Source: Cryphonectria parasitica EP155
Lineage: Eukaryota > Ascomycota > Sordariomycetes > Diaporthales > Cryphonectriaceae
DNA length: 64,000 nt
Assembly (NCBI RefSeq): GCF_011745365.1
Contig: NW_024468911.1
Location: forward strand, 2,536,759 to 2,600,758
Direction of reading: 5' to 3'
In this document: positions 36,294 to 47,066 of the stretch, in pieces
Layout of the letters: each line of letters begins with the position of its first letter
Numbering within the stretch: the stretch's first letter is position 1
Made by a program: the position numbers and the translations under genes
The notes under the pieces: generated by a model
Seen by the model: the letters and a program-made list of their open reading frames with translations, nothing else
Database searches by the model: none
Told to the model about the DNA's origin: nothing

Positions 36294-37622
36294 TCACTGC
36301 GCCGGCGCAACAACAGCAGGCGAGCCCGTAGCCGACCCCGGATATTTTCCTCCCTGTAAAAGGTACCGCTCGAAGTCGAGACAGTCCCGTGTCGTCCTGC
36401 CCGACGATGCAGCGGCACGTCGCAGGCGCCATTCGTCCTCCATAGCCTCCCAGTTGTCGTCGGTGATCCGGTGAAAGCTGTAGGCCTCGTTCGCTGACCT
36501 CTCGACGCCAACGCACTCGAAGTCGCCCTCGAGGTGGACACGCTCCAGCTTGGGCAGCTTGTTCCGCAGCCCGGCGAAGAGGCCCCTAAAGGTCCCCCGA
36601 CAGAGATGGATGCCGCCCAGCCCGCCCTCGAAGGCTTTGGCGAGGCCACGTCCGCCGAGTCGAAGTCGTTCGAGTGTGGATGCGTGCCGGAGGATGAAAT
36701 CACGTAGGTCGTCTTCATCGCACGAGATGCCTTCCAGCTTGAGGTCGCTGAGCTTCTCAAAGGTGAAACCCTCCAGCAGCGTGTCAAACCAGATGATAAA
36801 CTTATGCTTGGGCATGCCGTAGGTGTGGAACGTCAGGCTGAGGCTGGTGATGTTAGTGGCACAGCGGAGGATGCTGCCAAGGCCCTTGATAGCCTTGAAG
36901 CGCTGGGCCGGCAGCCTCAAGGCCGACGGGTCGACCGTGAGGTGGAGGGACGACAGCCGCGAGAAGGACGTCGAGACGCAGTCGAACCAGCGCCGTCTCT
37001 CGTCCGGCAGCCGTAAGATCTCGAGGGGAAAACGGTCGATCGTGAGCGAGGACAAATTCGTCTCTTTGAGCGCCGAGGCAATGAGGGCAAGGTTCTTGGC
37101 CGCCTGCTCCCGGTCCATTTTCCTGCAGCTCGGCAGCCCGTTAAAAACCTGCTGCAGCACATCGATATTGAACGGGCATTTGGTGAAGGTGACCTCGAGG
37201 TCTGTGAAGTTTGGGAGGTTCCTGAACGACTCCAAAACCAGCTCTGGCCGGCTGTCGAACGTGGTCGACACCTTTCGACGTTTGTCGGCCTCGTAGTACT
37301 TTGCCCAGGAGAGAGCAAGCCGGTCGTTCCGCTCCGCGGGCTCCTCGAGGTAATGTTGGAAGATAGAAGCATGCCTGGCCGTGTACTCGTCGACCTCAGT
37401 GAAGTTGAGCGTGACGGATGTGATACTGTTCTTGAGCTGCTCATGTTTCGAGATGGCATGCAGCTTCGACATCTTCCAGCTGAGAACATTGACATGCTCG
37501 TTGACCAGGTACTCCAGTCCGATGGCCCCAAGAACCCGGGACTGAAGCCGCAGTGCCTTGATGCTTTCCGAGTCGCAGTATCCATACACGAGCCGCACCA
37601 GCTCTACAGGAAGGGACTCCAT
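36294..37622 (-). CDS. F-box-like protein with leucine-rich segments
   Basis: An uninterrupted frame of 442 residues begins MESLPVELVRLVYGYCDSES, matching the first helix of an F-box (LP-x-E-hydrophobic), followed by KALRLQSRVLGAIGLEYL as the second part. Downstream are spaced leucine-rich stretches (LSSLTIDRFPLEIL, LSSLHLTVDPSALRL, ITSLSLTFH, LSDLKLEGI, LERLRLGGRG, LERVHLEGDF), which look like irregular LRRs in a substrate-binding domain. F-box proteins bring substrates to Skp1-cullin-1 complexes; the substrate is unknown. The C-terminal 70 residues are polar and Ala/Ser-rich. The ATG chosen is the first in frame. Such genes are numerous and fast-evolving in filamentous fungi, so a clear orthologue may be absent. 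Confidence 0.8.
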   Translation of the reverse strand: MESLPVELVRLVYGYCDSESIKALRLQSRVLGAIGLEYLVNEHVNVLSWKMSKLHAISKHEQLKNSITSVTLNFTEVDEYTARHASIFQHYLEEPAERNDRLALSWAKYYEADKRRKVSTTFDSRPELVLESFRNLPNFTDLEVTFTKCPFNIDVLQQVFNGLPSCRKMDREQAAKNLALIASALKETNLSSLTIDRFPLEILRLPDERRRWFDCVSTSFSRLSSLHLTVDPSALRLPAQRFKAIKGLGSILRCATNITSLSLTFHTYGMPKHKFIIWFDTLLEGFTFEKLSDLKLEGISCDEDDLRDFILRHASTLERLRLGGRGLAKAFEGGLGGIHLCRGTFRGLFAGLRNKLPKLERVHLEGDFECVGVERSANEAYSFHRITDDNWEAMEDEWRLRRAAASSGRTTRDCLDFERYLLQGGKYPGSATGSPAVVAPAQ

Positions 37623-37824
37623 GATGGAGGACGGACCATGCCTGACCGGGCTGCAGCTCGCATGGGACGATCAGGAACCTGGAACCAGCGGCGCAACGCA
37701 AGGTGTGGTGTGATCGAGATATGGGGGTGTTAAGAGGATAAGCAGGATCCTGATAGATACAAGACGGAGCAGGAGTGCTGAGAAAGAAAAATTAAATAAA
37801 TAAAAAGGAGTGAGTGAGAGGTAG

Positions 37825-37872
<48 letters not shown>

Positions 37873-40800
37873 AAAGACCTTGACCAGCGCGGGCGAGTGT
37901 ACCTACATAAAGGACGGGACGTGGATGGGGATCAGATCATCGACCTCTTGCCAGCCAGGGTCACAGGGGACCCTCAAGCCGTCGAGCGCTAGAGCAGGCG
38001 CGAAGAACAGCTCAGTAACTCTGCGAGTGCACCGCCGGCCCGAGCTGGGAGCATGGTTGCGCAGTTCAACCGGGCTAGGGAAGGCACCGCCAAAAGAGAA
38101 TCATAGGTAGAGGGAGAGAGGAGAGAGAGAAAAAAACCAAAAAAAAACAAAAAGAAAGTTGCCCGCCCCCCTCCCCCCTGCCGTGTAGAAAAGTTGACCG
38201 AAACTTCTGCACAAGATGGGCGGTGAGCCTGCTAAGACACAACCGACCGCCCACCGGCCCCTAGCCCCATCAAGGTCACACCAGAGGTCCTCTCTTAACC
38301 AATGTGCTGGCTTACCTGGTTGGTTGTGGTAAGCCTCTTGGCTCAGGATCATAAAGAAAAAAAGTTTCTTCTGTTGCCATCCCAGCCAGCTGTGCATGAC
38401 GGCCTTTGCGACGAGCCCTGCCCTCTGCAGAGGCAATATCGGGTGACTCTCTTCTTCTTCACTTGTAAGAGAGGACGGGGAAAGAAGCCGGCGATACATG
38501 AGGGACCCCTTGGCGACGGAGTAGTCACCGTGGGCCACTCCTGAAAAGGCGGGGACAGGGATCTTGCATGAGAAGTGTGGTTGTGGTGACTAGGCCTCTT
38601 TGCCAATGAATGGACTGGTGCAAGGTACTCTCCCATCCAGTACACAAAGAGAGAGGAGGGAGGGGGTGTGGACGCCTTTTCCGCACGAGCCGCGATGACT
38701 TCTCACACATGGTGATACCAATGTCTCTGCTGGGCCCCGAAATTCGGTCCACCAGATTCCTGCATGTTCCTGCGAACCGGTTCAGCCATCGTCACCCAGC
38801 AGCAGCGGCAGCAAAGCGCTTCTGCTACCCTCGCGCATGTACACATACGGTAGGTAGGGCTGTGACCTGTCAGCAGCCTCGCCAATATACCTTGTCAGAG
38901 AGCCAGCGGACCGAGCGCTGGGAGCGAGCAGGCAGGCTCCCGGAAGCTGGACCCGCAGTGTCCAGGGAACTGCAGAACCTTCTGGGATGCAGGAAAAGTT
39001 CCTGGCCGGCAAGAGGTCCGTCGGGCTGCAACAGAAAAAAGCCAGACGTCTTCCCCAACAACCTTAGAACCTTCCAGCCTGATGGATGCCTTTTCGCCTT
39101 GACAGATCAGTCAGAAACCCTGCCTGTGGATTGTTCCTTTTCCCTTCTTTTCTTCTCCCCGGGGAGGGGGGATAGATACGATTTGTGCGAGCACGAGTTC
39201 TCCCCCCTCCTCTGTTTCTGTCCATTGGCCTGACAGTCAGAAGCGTGACAGGGTCACCCAGTCCTCCTGTATTCGGTACATAGTACAATCGCTATATACT
39301 AGCATTAGCTAGAAGGGCCGGAAGGTCATGTTGCAACCCGAAACTCTCACCTGGGTTCGAGAAGCTCGGGTCCACTCCTCTGCACGCGGCACCCCACAAC
39401 CACGAGGATCTTCTCAGTAAGGCTGGGTCCGGCCACGACCTCACCGACTCGAGTGCGGTAAGCGTCAGGTACGGGTGGGCCAATACACAGCACTTAGCGA
39501 TCGTGTGACCCAGGTTGATGTTCAGACGGTGAGCGCTACAGGGTGTGGACAGCGCTGGATGGGAAGGACGAGGTAGATGTGGTATGTACATCACACCGCG
39601 AGAAAGCCACCGACGCCACGCGACAGTTGGGAATGGTGGATCCGGGCGAGCGAAAGTGATAAGCGACCTCTGCAACAGAGAGGATTGGCAGGCTTCTTCT
39701 GTGGTGCATTTGAGTCGGATGGTCCGGAGGAAGATGGGGTTTACTGACTTGTCCATTGCTTGATCGGTCGAGGCTGGATCATACACAAGCGGTCCACTGC
39801 CCAACAAATAGAAACGGCCTTCATGGTGAAGATGGCCAGCAGCCGCGGCCATGCTTCAGGTCAGGGTGCCATCACCCAACATTCCTCGAGCACCTGTGAT
39901 CTTGGATGGTATCCGTTCTGCAACCAGCCTTATTGACTATGGTGGAACGGTTGCGAGCCTTACCTCGAAGCCTTCCAATGATGGTCATACTGACCAGTCC
40001 AGATGGCCAACAACTTTGTGCTGACACGATTCCCGTTGACGTCGAGTGCTAAATTCAGATGCTGGATCTGGTTGGTGATGGTTGGAAAGAGAGAATGAAC
40101 TGGTGACAAGGAAAGCCATTGGGTGAGCCCGAATCTGCTATATGAAGCACGTATTCCTTGAGGGTGCAGGTGCGCACACGTGGTGCTGTATAATCCCTGA
40201 AATCGTACCTGCTGCTGCCATGGATGGCGATACTGGTGGAGGTTCCTTCTCAGACGGTTCTCTGGGGTTGAATCTGGATTTTCTATGATCCCCTCTTCCA
40301 ACAATTTTCACTCCCTCAGATTTTCTGAGACTTAGGAGATGAGGTAGCTACGTACTGCTACTTGAGAGTAATCCACAGGACATACGAAATACCACTAGGT
40401 TTTGCATCAGTAAATCAAATCCTGCAGAAACGACCAAATATTTATTAGTGGATCCGACAAACGATCTTGGGTTACCGGGACTGGTTATCGATAACAGCCA
40501 GTGACAGCGTATGGAATTTGCCCACTTAGTAGTCACTAAAAGATTTAATCATGCTGTAGTATTTTCCATCTACCGGGCTAGCCGGGGTCCTCGGGTCCCA
40601 GTGCGAAGGTACTTACACGTAACTCTTCCCCTCAACAACCAAAGAACCAACCAACTGGCCAAGAGCAATCAGCCACAGATGGCAGACTGGACTTGATCTC
40701 CTCCGTTTGTCCGCGGCTCGATTCTCTTCCCATCACCACAAGGCAGGTCCACGAATCCAACGTTGCAACAAGTCGGTTCTCCACTAAAATGGGCGGACAA

Positions 40801-40888
40801 ACCACCACCCCAACAACAGCATGAACCCCCCGCTGCGGTGACGCTCGATCTTCTCAGCGCCTCAGCAGCACCACCGCACTTGCCCAAC
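37623..40888. other. Gene-poor 3.3 kb intergenic region
   Basis: Lies between the F-box-like gene (leftward) and the RBR ligase (rightward) and should hold both promoters. A GT run occupies 37831-37868. Short frames at 38-40.3 kb have no recognisable domains. The stretch 39.3-40.6 kb reads like degenerate non-coding DNA. Confidence 0.5.
37831..37868. repeat. (GT)n microsatellite
   Basis: About 18 GT units roughly 210 bp upstream of the F-box-like start codon. Confidence 0.93.
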
Positions 40889-42907
40889 ATGATCTTCTCG
40901 GCCCTGTTCCATGGCTCTGCGGAGAGAGGAGGATCTAAGAGGGACCCCAGCCCAGGACCGCACCCCGGCAAGAAGCGGACGACGAGCTCGCCCTCCCCAG
41001 ACACCGACCAGGCTGTCGAATATCTTTACGATGACTCGCAACTCCAGCCGCCTTCTCCCGAGCCTCCAGACCTTCGTGACCTCAACAACAGCCTCGAGGC
41101 TCTCACCGCCGTCTTTCCCGATGTGCAGATCGAGGTGTTTCGAGAGATGCTCTCCAGCTTCGACCAGGAGTCTAGGCTCGCTGTGGTCGCAGACGCTCTG
41201 CTCAAAAACAGGATTGGATGGGTCAAAGGGCGCTGGAGGAGCACCGCTGGCCCTACAAAGTCTACACTTACGTCATCTTTGGCAGGCGAGAAGATCACTC
41301 TCGTGCCTCCTGCCGAGACATTCAAAAGCCCCGAGTACATAGCAGCGACGAAAGGCCTGGCCTGGCACGAGTTCAGGGGCCTGCCTCGCTCAACAATCAA
41401 CGCTGTCCTGGCCGAGTGCAACTACTCGTACCTCGAAGCGAGACGGACCCTCGTGGATCTATCACAGAAGTCATGGAGGTTCACGTTGTCCTCTTTGGTG
41501 TATCGGAGGAAACCCGTCACTTCGGCCGAAGCAGAAGGTCATCCACTAGTCGTATGGAAATCTACCGGCCAAGGGTCGATTGTGCCCTCTCTTAGGTCCA
41601 CTGGCAACGCAGAGCTCGACCGCGAGCTGTTTCAGGAGCTGGTGGTGCCGTTGAAGAAGGCTGCCCGAGAGAAGTTAGAGGAAGAGGACCTGAAGTGCGC
41701 CGCAGCCATGAATATGGAGGAGGCAGAGGCGGAAAATCAGACCCACGAATGTTGTTGTTGCTTCACCGACAGCCCTTTCGAAGACTTCACTGCCTGCAGC
41801 AACGACGGACACATGATATGCGTCAGATGCGTGCACCTCTCCATCAACGAGGCCATCTTTGGACAGGGCTGGGCAAAATCTATCATCCCGCAGACTGGTA
41901 CGCTCCGGTGTCCAGCAGTGCCCACAACCACCAGCGCAGACCCTTGCGACGGCTGGATCCCCTCGGACCAGATGCACCGCGCAATGCTTGGCGTCAAGAA
42001 GGGTGCCTCGATCATGCTGAAGCTCGAACAGCGGCTTGCCGACCATAACCTCTCTGCGTCAGGGCTCCCCGTCATCCGCTGCCCCTTCTGCGACTACGCC
42101 GAGGTGGATGACATCTACGTCGAGGGCCGCCTGCGCCTCAAGATCGAGAACCTGCACAACGTCGTCCTTGTCTGTCTCGTCCTTGCCTTTACGCCCTTTC
42201 TGCTGGCTGTGACACTGCTCTCGCTCTTCCTTGCGCTGCTCTTTAGCTCAGAGCAGACGTTCGGCGACCGGGTGATGGCGGAACTCTACGCCAGCGTCGC
42301 AAGGCACCGGCGCCGCCAGCGCGGGCTACGGTTCACATGCCAGTCTCCAGCGTGCGGGAGGGCATCGTGTCTCAGCTGTGGAAAGGCCTGGACGGATATT
42401 CACGTGTGCCACGAATCCAGCCTTGTCGCGCTGCGCACACAGGTCGAACAGGCCATGAGCATGGCCGTCAAGCGGGTATGTCCGCGCTGCAATGCCTCCT
42501 TTGTGAAGACCGCAGGCTGCAATAAAATGACTTGCCAGTGCGGGTACAAAATGTGTTACGTGTGTCGGCGAGACATTGGCGGGCAGGAGGGGGAAGATGC
42601 GGGCTACCAGCACTTCTGCCAGCACTTCAGGCCGCAGGGCGACGGGCGACCATGTACGAGCTGCAACAAGTGCAACCTCTGGGAGAAGGAGGATACCGAC
42701 GCCGTACTGCAGAAGGCAAAGGAGGAGGTGGAGCGGAAGTGGAAGAAGATGGAGAATCGCGACTTGAGCGGGGCTGAGATGGCGTTCCTCGAGACAGGCG
42801 TCGCTGTCAAGGGGAAAGACCAGGGACTCGAGGCCGCTCTGGTTCATGGGAGGCTTCCAACCATTGCCGAGATTTGCGATATGATTGTCGGGAATCTCTT
42901 TGCTTGA
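40889..42907 (+). CDS. RBR (RING-between-RING) E3 ubiquitin ligase, RNF216/TRIAD3-like, with membrane segment
   Basis: A single exon encodes 672 residues from the first in-frame ATG (MIFSALFHGS). The N-terminal region has a CUE-like helix set (EALTAVFPDVQIEVFREML). A RING1-like cysteine series starts at about residue 288 (ECCCCFTDSPFEDF, then HMICVRCV). A second cysteine pair, CPFCDYAEVDD, is followed by a hydrophobic stretch at about 422-454, long enough to cross a membrane. The IBR-like CQSPACGRASCLSCG and the RING2 follow. RING2 reads CPRCNASFVKTAGCNKMTCQCG from residue 531. By comparison with HOIP and RNF216 the catalytic, ubiquitin-accepting cysteine is Cys544. RBR ligases pass ubiquitin through this cysteine. 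The substrate and the membrane are unknown. It converges on fox2. Confidence 0.88.
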   Translation: MIFSALFHGSAERGGSKRDPSPGPHPGKKRTTSSPSPDTDQAVEYLYDDSQLQPPSPEPPDLRDLNNSLEALTAVFPDVQIEVFREMLSSFDQESRLAVVADALLKNRIGWVKGRWRSTAGPTKSTLTSSLAGEKITLVPPAETFKSPEYIAATKGLAWHEFRGLPRSTINAVLAECNYSYLEARRTLVDLSQKSWRFTLSSLVYRRKPVTSAEAEGHPLVVWKSTGQGSIVPSLRSTGNAELDRELFQELVVPLKKAAREKLEEEDLKCAAAMNMEEAEAENQTHECCCCFTDSPFEDFTACSNDGHMICVRCVHLSINEAIFGQGWAKSIIPQTGTLRCPAVPTTTSADPCDGWIPSDQMHRAMLGVKKGASIMLKLEQRLADHNLSASGLPVIRCPFCDYAEVDDIYVEGRLRLKIENLHNVVLVCLVLAFTPFLLAVTLLSLFLALLFSSEQTFGDRVMAELYASVARHRRRQRGLRFTCQSPACGRASCLSCGKAWTDIHVCHESSLVALRTQVEQAMSMAVKRVCPRCNASFVKTAGCNKMTCQCGYKMCYVCRRDIGGQEGEDAGYQHFCQHFRPQGDGRPCTSCNKCNLWEKEDTDAVLQKAKEEVERKWKKMENRDLSGAEMAFLETGVAVKGKDQGLEAALVHGRLPTIAEICDMIVGNLFA

Positions 42908-43513
42908 AAGTTGGGGTTTGACGGACATTGGACCCAACACGACCTTCGGGGGCATCCTTGCTTGTGTTTATCTTCATTTATCTGTCTTTCTTCCTTCTTC
43001 TTTTTATTCTTGTCTTCTCCATTCCTGGTGGGGTTTTTAAAGTAATAAGCTTCAGATGGTGACTACACAAAGGACAAACAGCACAGAACGTCGAGGCACG
43101 ACAGACAACGGTGGGATATTCGGCGTAACGGATGGCGGGCTGGTGGGAATAGGTTTGGCCTCTCGGTTATTGCACAGGTTTGTTCAGCGTTCTTACAGCA
43201 TGGGGCTAAGAGGCACATATAGCATGAGATCCAGGAAGCAAGACATTGTGAGCATCGCGTGAAAGATGGCGAATACGCTCCTCCTTACAAAGTTTAATCG
43301 TCGATACGGGAACGAAGCAATAGAGTCAATCCCTTAATAAATGAGACAGATATACACGACTTGCAGCAGAAAACCAAGTCCAACAAGGTCGGAATGCTGC
43401 ACATATGATACAGCAATGCGGGAAAGAAAGAAGAGGAGAAAATACGAGAAACAATCCTACACATCGATCAATCTTTTCTACTCCGGCTCCCCGATCCCCC
43501 CTCCGTGCCCTCT
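42908..43513. other. Intergenic between convergent RBR and fox2 genes
   Basis: 606 bp that should contain both 3' untranslated regions. No coding segment recognised. Confidence 0.65.
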
Positions 43514-46500
43514 TCAGAGCTTGCCCTTGGAGCCGTCAAGCAGCTCGGCCGCACCGCCACCAATGGCCAGCTTACCCGTCTCCTTGACCTTGGTCTGGAA
43601 GAGGACTTTGTTGCCCTCCTTCCACATTTCAGTCACAAGCGTCTCGCCCGGCAGCACGGTGCCGGCGAAACGCACCTTGACGTTCTTGAAAGCGCCGAAT
43701 CTTGAAAGCAGAGAGAGATTTTGGTCAGTACGGGGGGGGGAGGAGGAGTCAAACGGCGATGATATGATGGCGCGCGCCCAGGAAGAGAAGGAAGGGGAGA
43801 GAAAGAGAGAGAAAGAGAGAGAAAGAGAGGACAGAACTTACTTCTCGTACACAGCCTTGCTCGCGATGCCGAAGAAGCAGAGGCCGTGGAGGATAGGTAC
43901 CTTGAAGCCGCCCATCTTGGCGAAGGCAGGGTCAACGTGGAGGGGGCTATGGCGGTAGGGAGAGAGGTCGTTAGCATATACACTCCTTTTTTCTGTTTCT
44001 CACTCTCAACCTCGCTTGCCAACCCCGGATGGGTCACCAGTTCCTTACTTGTAATCTCCACTCAGCCGATAGACACAGGCCTGCTCCTCTGTCGTCTTCT
44101 CCTCGACGATGACATCCGGGGCGCGGCCGGGCGGCTTGTTCGCAGCCGTGCTGGCGCCCCTGTCAGCCGGCTTCTTCTGGCCGCCAAATCCACCGCAGCC
44201 CCTGAGGAAGACGGTCATCTCGTTGTAGAACAGCTCCTCGCCCGTGTCGGCGTTGGTGGTTGTCACGCCGTGCTTGACAATAGCAGCGCTGCCCTTGTCG
44301 ACGACCTCGATGAGCTTGGCCTTGGACAGGAGCCTGCCAGAGGTTGGTATGGGGTACTTTCGGACCTCGAGGTACTGCTCGCCGTGGAGCAGCATCATGG
44401 GGCTGAAGTTAGGGACTATGTCGTCGTAGCTGAAAGGCGTTTCCGCATCGAAGGGTGGGATGACGCCGAAGGTGGGGAGCACTTGGAAGTCCTCATCTCC
44501 CTCGCTATAGCAGAGTATTAGTTTCATGGTGTACGTGTGGCTGATATCTCATTTGGAAGAGATGCTTGAAGACATTTTGGGTGACTTACAAGACGTAGCG
44601 CAGATCCGTCCTCTTCGCGCCCACGCCGAGATTGTAGAGCGTTACATCACGCTCGCCATACTTGAACTCGGTGGGATTTCCTTCTTTCTTCAGGGCGTCT
44701 TGAATGGCGTCTAGGTATTGGTTTCCACCGGCAGGAGCATCGCTCTAGAGAGAGAATGAAGAGTATTAGACCAATGTGTGGCGAAGCTATATTTTTGTCT
44801 GGACTATTGCTATTTTCTTAAAGACTAACGACGCGGGAATAAAAGGCAAGCCTTTTTTTTTTTTTTTGGATAACACAAGTCAGGGGGCGCAGAACTCATA
44901 CCTTGGCACTCCCACCCCGCTTGTTTCCTGCGTTCGCCATGATCTTCTCCAAACTCGCCTGGGTCTTATCAGGGTGGTCGGCGCGGTCATCGAAGGTGAC
45001 AATGTCCTTCCAGTTCTTGAGCACCTCTTCGGGTACCAGCGGAACATCGGTTGGGAAGCCGTGGCCTCCAGTCCGCTCCCACCTGGTGGCGCCGACCCAG
45101 CCGCTGCCGACCTCGTACAGGCCACCAGTTGGGTTCTTGGGCACCTTGTCGCTGCAGAGAGCGACGACCACAGGTGCGATGTAGTCGGGCTTGAATGCCT
45201 GAACAAGCTCCTCGGGAAGAATCGTCCTTGTCATGGCAGTACCAGCATTGGGCGCGATGGTGTTGACATAGATGTTGTACTTGGCACCCTCGAGTGCGAG
45301 AGCACGCGACAATCCGAGGATAGCACATTTCTGAGATCACTCCGTTAGCTTTCTTCTTCTTTTTTCTTCTATGTTCCTACGACGACACAATGTTTTTTCT
45401 TTGGAGTTTGGTTTGGGGGAGTGGAGAACTTACGGCCGCTGAGTAGTTTGCCTGACCAAAATTGCCATATATACCAGATGTGGAAGTAGTGTTGATGATG
45501 CGGCCATATTTCTGCTTGAGCATGTATGGCCAGGCGGCCTTGGTCACCTTGTATGTGCCGCGGGCGTGGACATTCATGACGGGGTCCCACAGGTTGTCAT
45601 CCATGTTGTGGAATGACTTGTCCCTCAGGATACCTGCATTGTTGATGACAATGTCGATCCGGCCAAAGGCGTCAATGGCGGCCTTGACAACTGTATCGCC
45701 ATCCTCAGCCGAGGCCTTGACGCCCACAGCCTTGCCACCCAGCTTTTTGATCTCGTCGACAACACCATCGGGGTTGGCAAGATCATTGACTACAATAGCA
45801 GCACCGTACTTGGCGAATGCCAAGGCATAGGCCCGACCGATACTACGGTGTAATTCTCAGTTAGAATCGGTTTCAAGCAAGTGGATCTCCCTCAGAATTT
45901 CTCACTTACCCAGCGCCTCCGCCGGTGACAAGAGCAACGCGGCCAGAGAAGTCGAGCTTCTCGCCTGGTGGGTTGGGGCCCAGCTTCTGGGATTCCTCCA
46001 GGAGCGAGACGAAATCATTAGGACCAGTCGGATGCTGTGGCTTGGAGAAGTCGATGATCTGGTCCCAGTTCTTCAGGATGGCGCCGGGGGTATAGCTGTC
46101 GTCACACTTGAGCAGCTGACCGCTGGACCGCTCCCACCTCAGCTTGGCGATGTGGCCGCCACCGACCTCGAAGATACCACCAGTCTCGGTCGTGTTGTCC
46201 TTGTGGACCAGCACGGCCACCAGAGGAACGACCCACTCGGGCTTCATGAGCTCGAGGATATCTGGGGGCATAACAGTCTCGGTCATGCGGCTCGCCGCGA
46301 TGGGCGCGATCACGTTGCAGAGGATGTTGTATTTGATGCCCTCCTTGGCCAAGGTCTCGGTGAAGCCCACCTGGGCGAGTTTGGCGGCTGTACGCTGTCA
46401 GAACGGAAGAGGACGGACCAAATGGCCTGAGAATGCTGTGTGCAGGCTCCAGAGGGGACTCACCAGAATAGTTCGTTTGGCCGAAGTTACCGAACAGACC

Positions 46501-47066
46501 CGCAGCTGATGCGGTGTTGATAACACGACCGTACTTCTGTTTCCTGAAGTGTGGCCATGCTGCCCTGGCACACTTGTAGGCACCTCTGACATGTACCTTG
46601 AAGATCAGGTCCCAGTCCTCGTCCTTGATGTTCTTGAAGCTGACATCACGCAGGATGCCGGCGTTGTTGATCAGGATATCGATTCGGCCAAATGCCTGGA
46701 TGGCGGTCTCGATAATCTTGTCGCCATCTTCGACGGAATTGTAGTTGGCAACAGCCTTGCCGCCAGCCTTCTTGATCTCGTCAACTACGACGTCGGCGGC
46801 CTATCCGGTGGAGAAAACTTGTCAGTGACCCTGAGATCCGTCAAGCGAGACCGCTGCTTCCGTTGTCGCCGCCATAGACAGATTCTAGCGAAGAATGAGT
46901 TACTAACCTTTGTGGAGTTGCCTTCGCCCTTGAACGATCCTCCCAAGTCGTTGACCACAACGCTAGCTCCCCTTGATCCAAAGAAAGTGGCGTAGGCTTT
47001 TCCAAGACCACCACCAGCACCAGTGACGACGACAACCTGGCCATCGAACCTGAGCTGACCTGCCAT
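43514..47066 (-). CDS. fox2: Fox2, peroxisomal multifunctional beta-oxidation enzyme (hydratase/dehydrogenase)
   Basis: Fox2 carries out the second and third steps of peroxisomal beta-oxidation: 2-enoyl-CoA hydratase 2 and (3R)-hydroxyacyl-CoA dehydrogenase. Nine exons (47066-46908, 46800-46464, 46387-45910, 45842-45434, 45330-44902, 44744-44590, 44504-44049, 43946-43842, 43700-43514) give 904 residues. Two tandem SDR domains are visible: the first with [10 protein letters not shown] and the catalytic NYSAAKLA, the second with GGGAGIGRAY (about 320-330) and NYSAAKCA (about 457-464). The C-terminal MaoC-like hydratase 2 has [17 protein letters not shown], with catalytic Asp806 and His811. The protein ends SKGKL, so the last tripeptide GKL is a weak match to the peroxisomal PTS1 (SKL-type). 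Two CCTCGG/CCGAGG sites lie 230-290 bp upstream. Confidence 0.96.
43797..43830. repeat. GA/GAAA-type purine repeat in the last fox2 intron
   Basis: Tandem GAGAAAGAGA units on the plus strand lie directly next to the 5' splice site of the final intron. On the coding strand the run is pyrimidine-rich. Confidence 0.85.

Noticed and set aside
39330..39370. GGGTTCGAGAA resembling a tRNA B box
   Set aside because: The flanks do not form a T stem and no A box or acceptor stem fits at the right distance.
39292..40304. Minus-strand open frames suggesting a gene at 39.3-40.3 kb
   Set aside because: No recognisable domain, no consistent splice phase between the frames and poor codon character.
40763..40888. 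N-terminal extension of the RBR ligase
   Set aside because: The frame is open but begins with TTG; the first in-frame ATG is at 40889.
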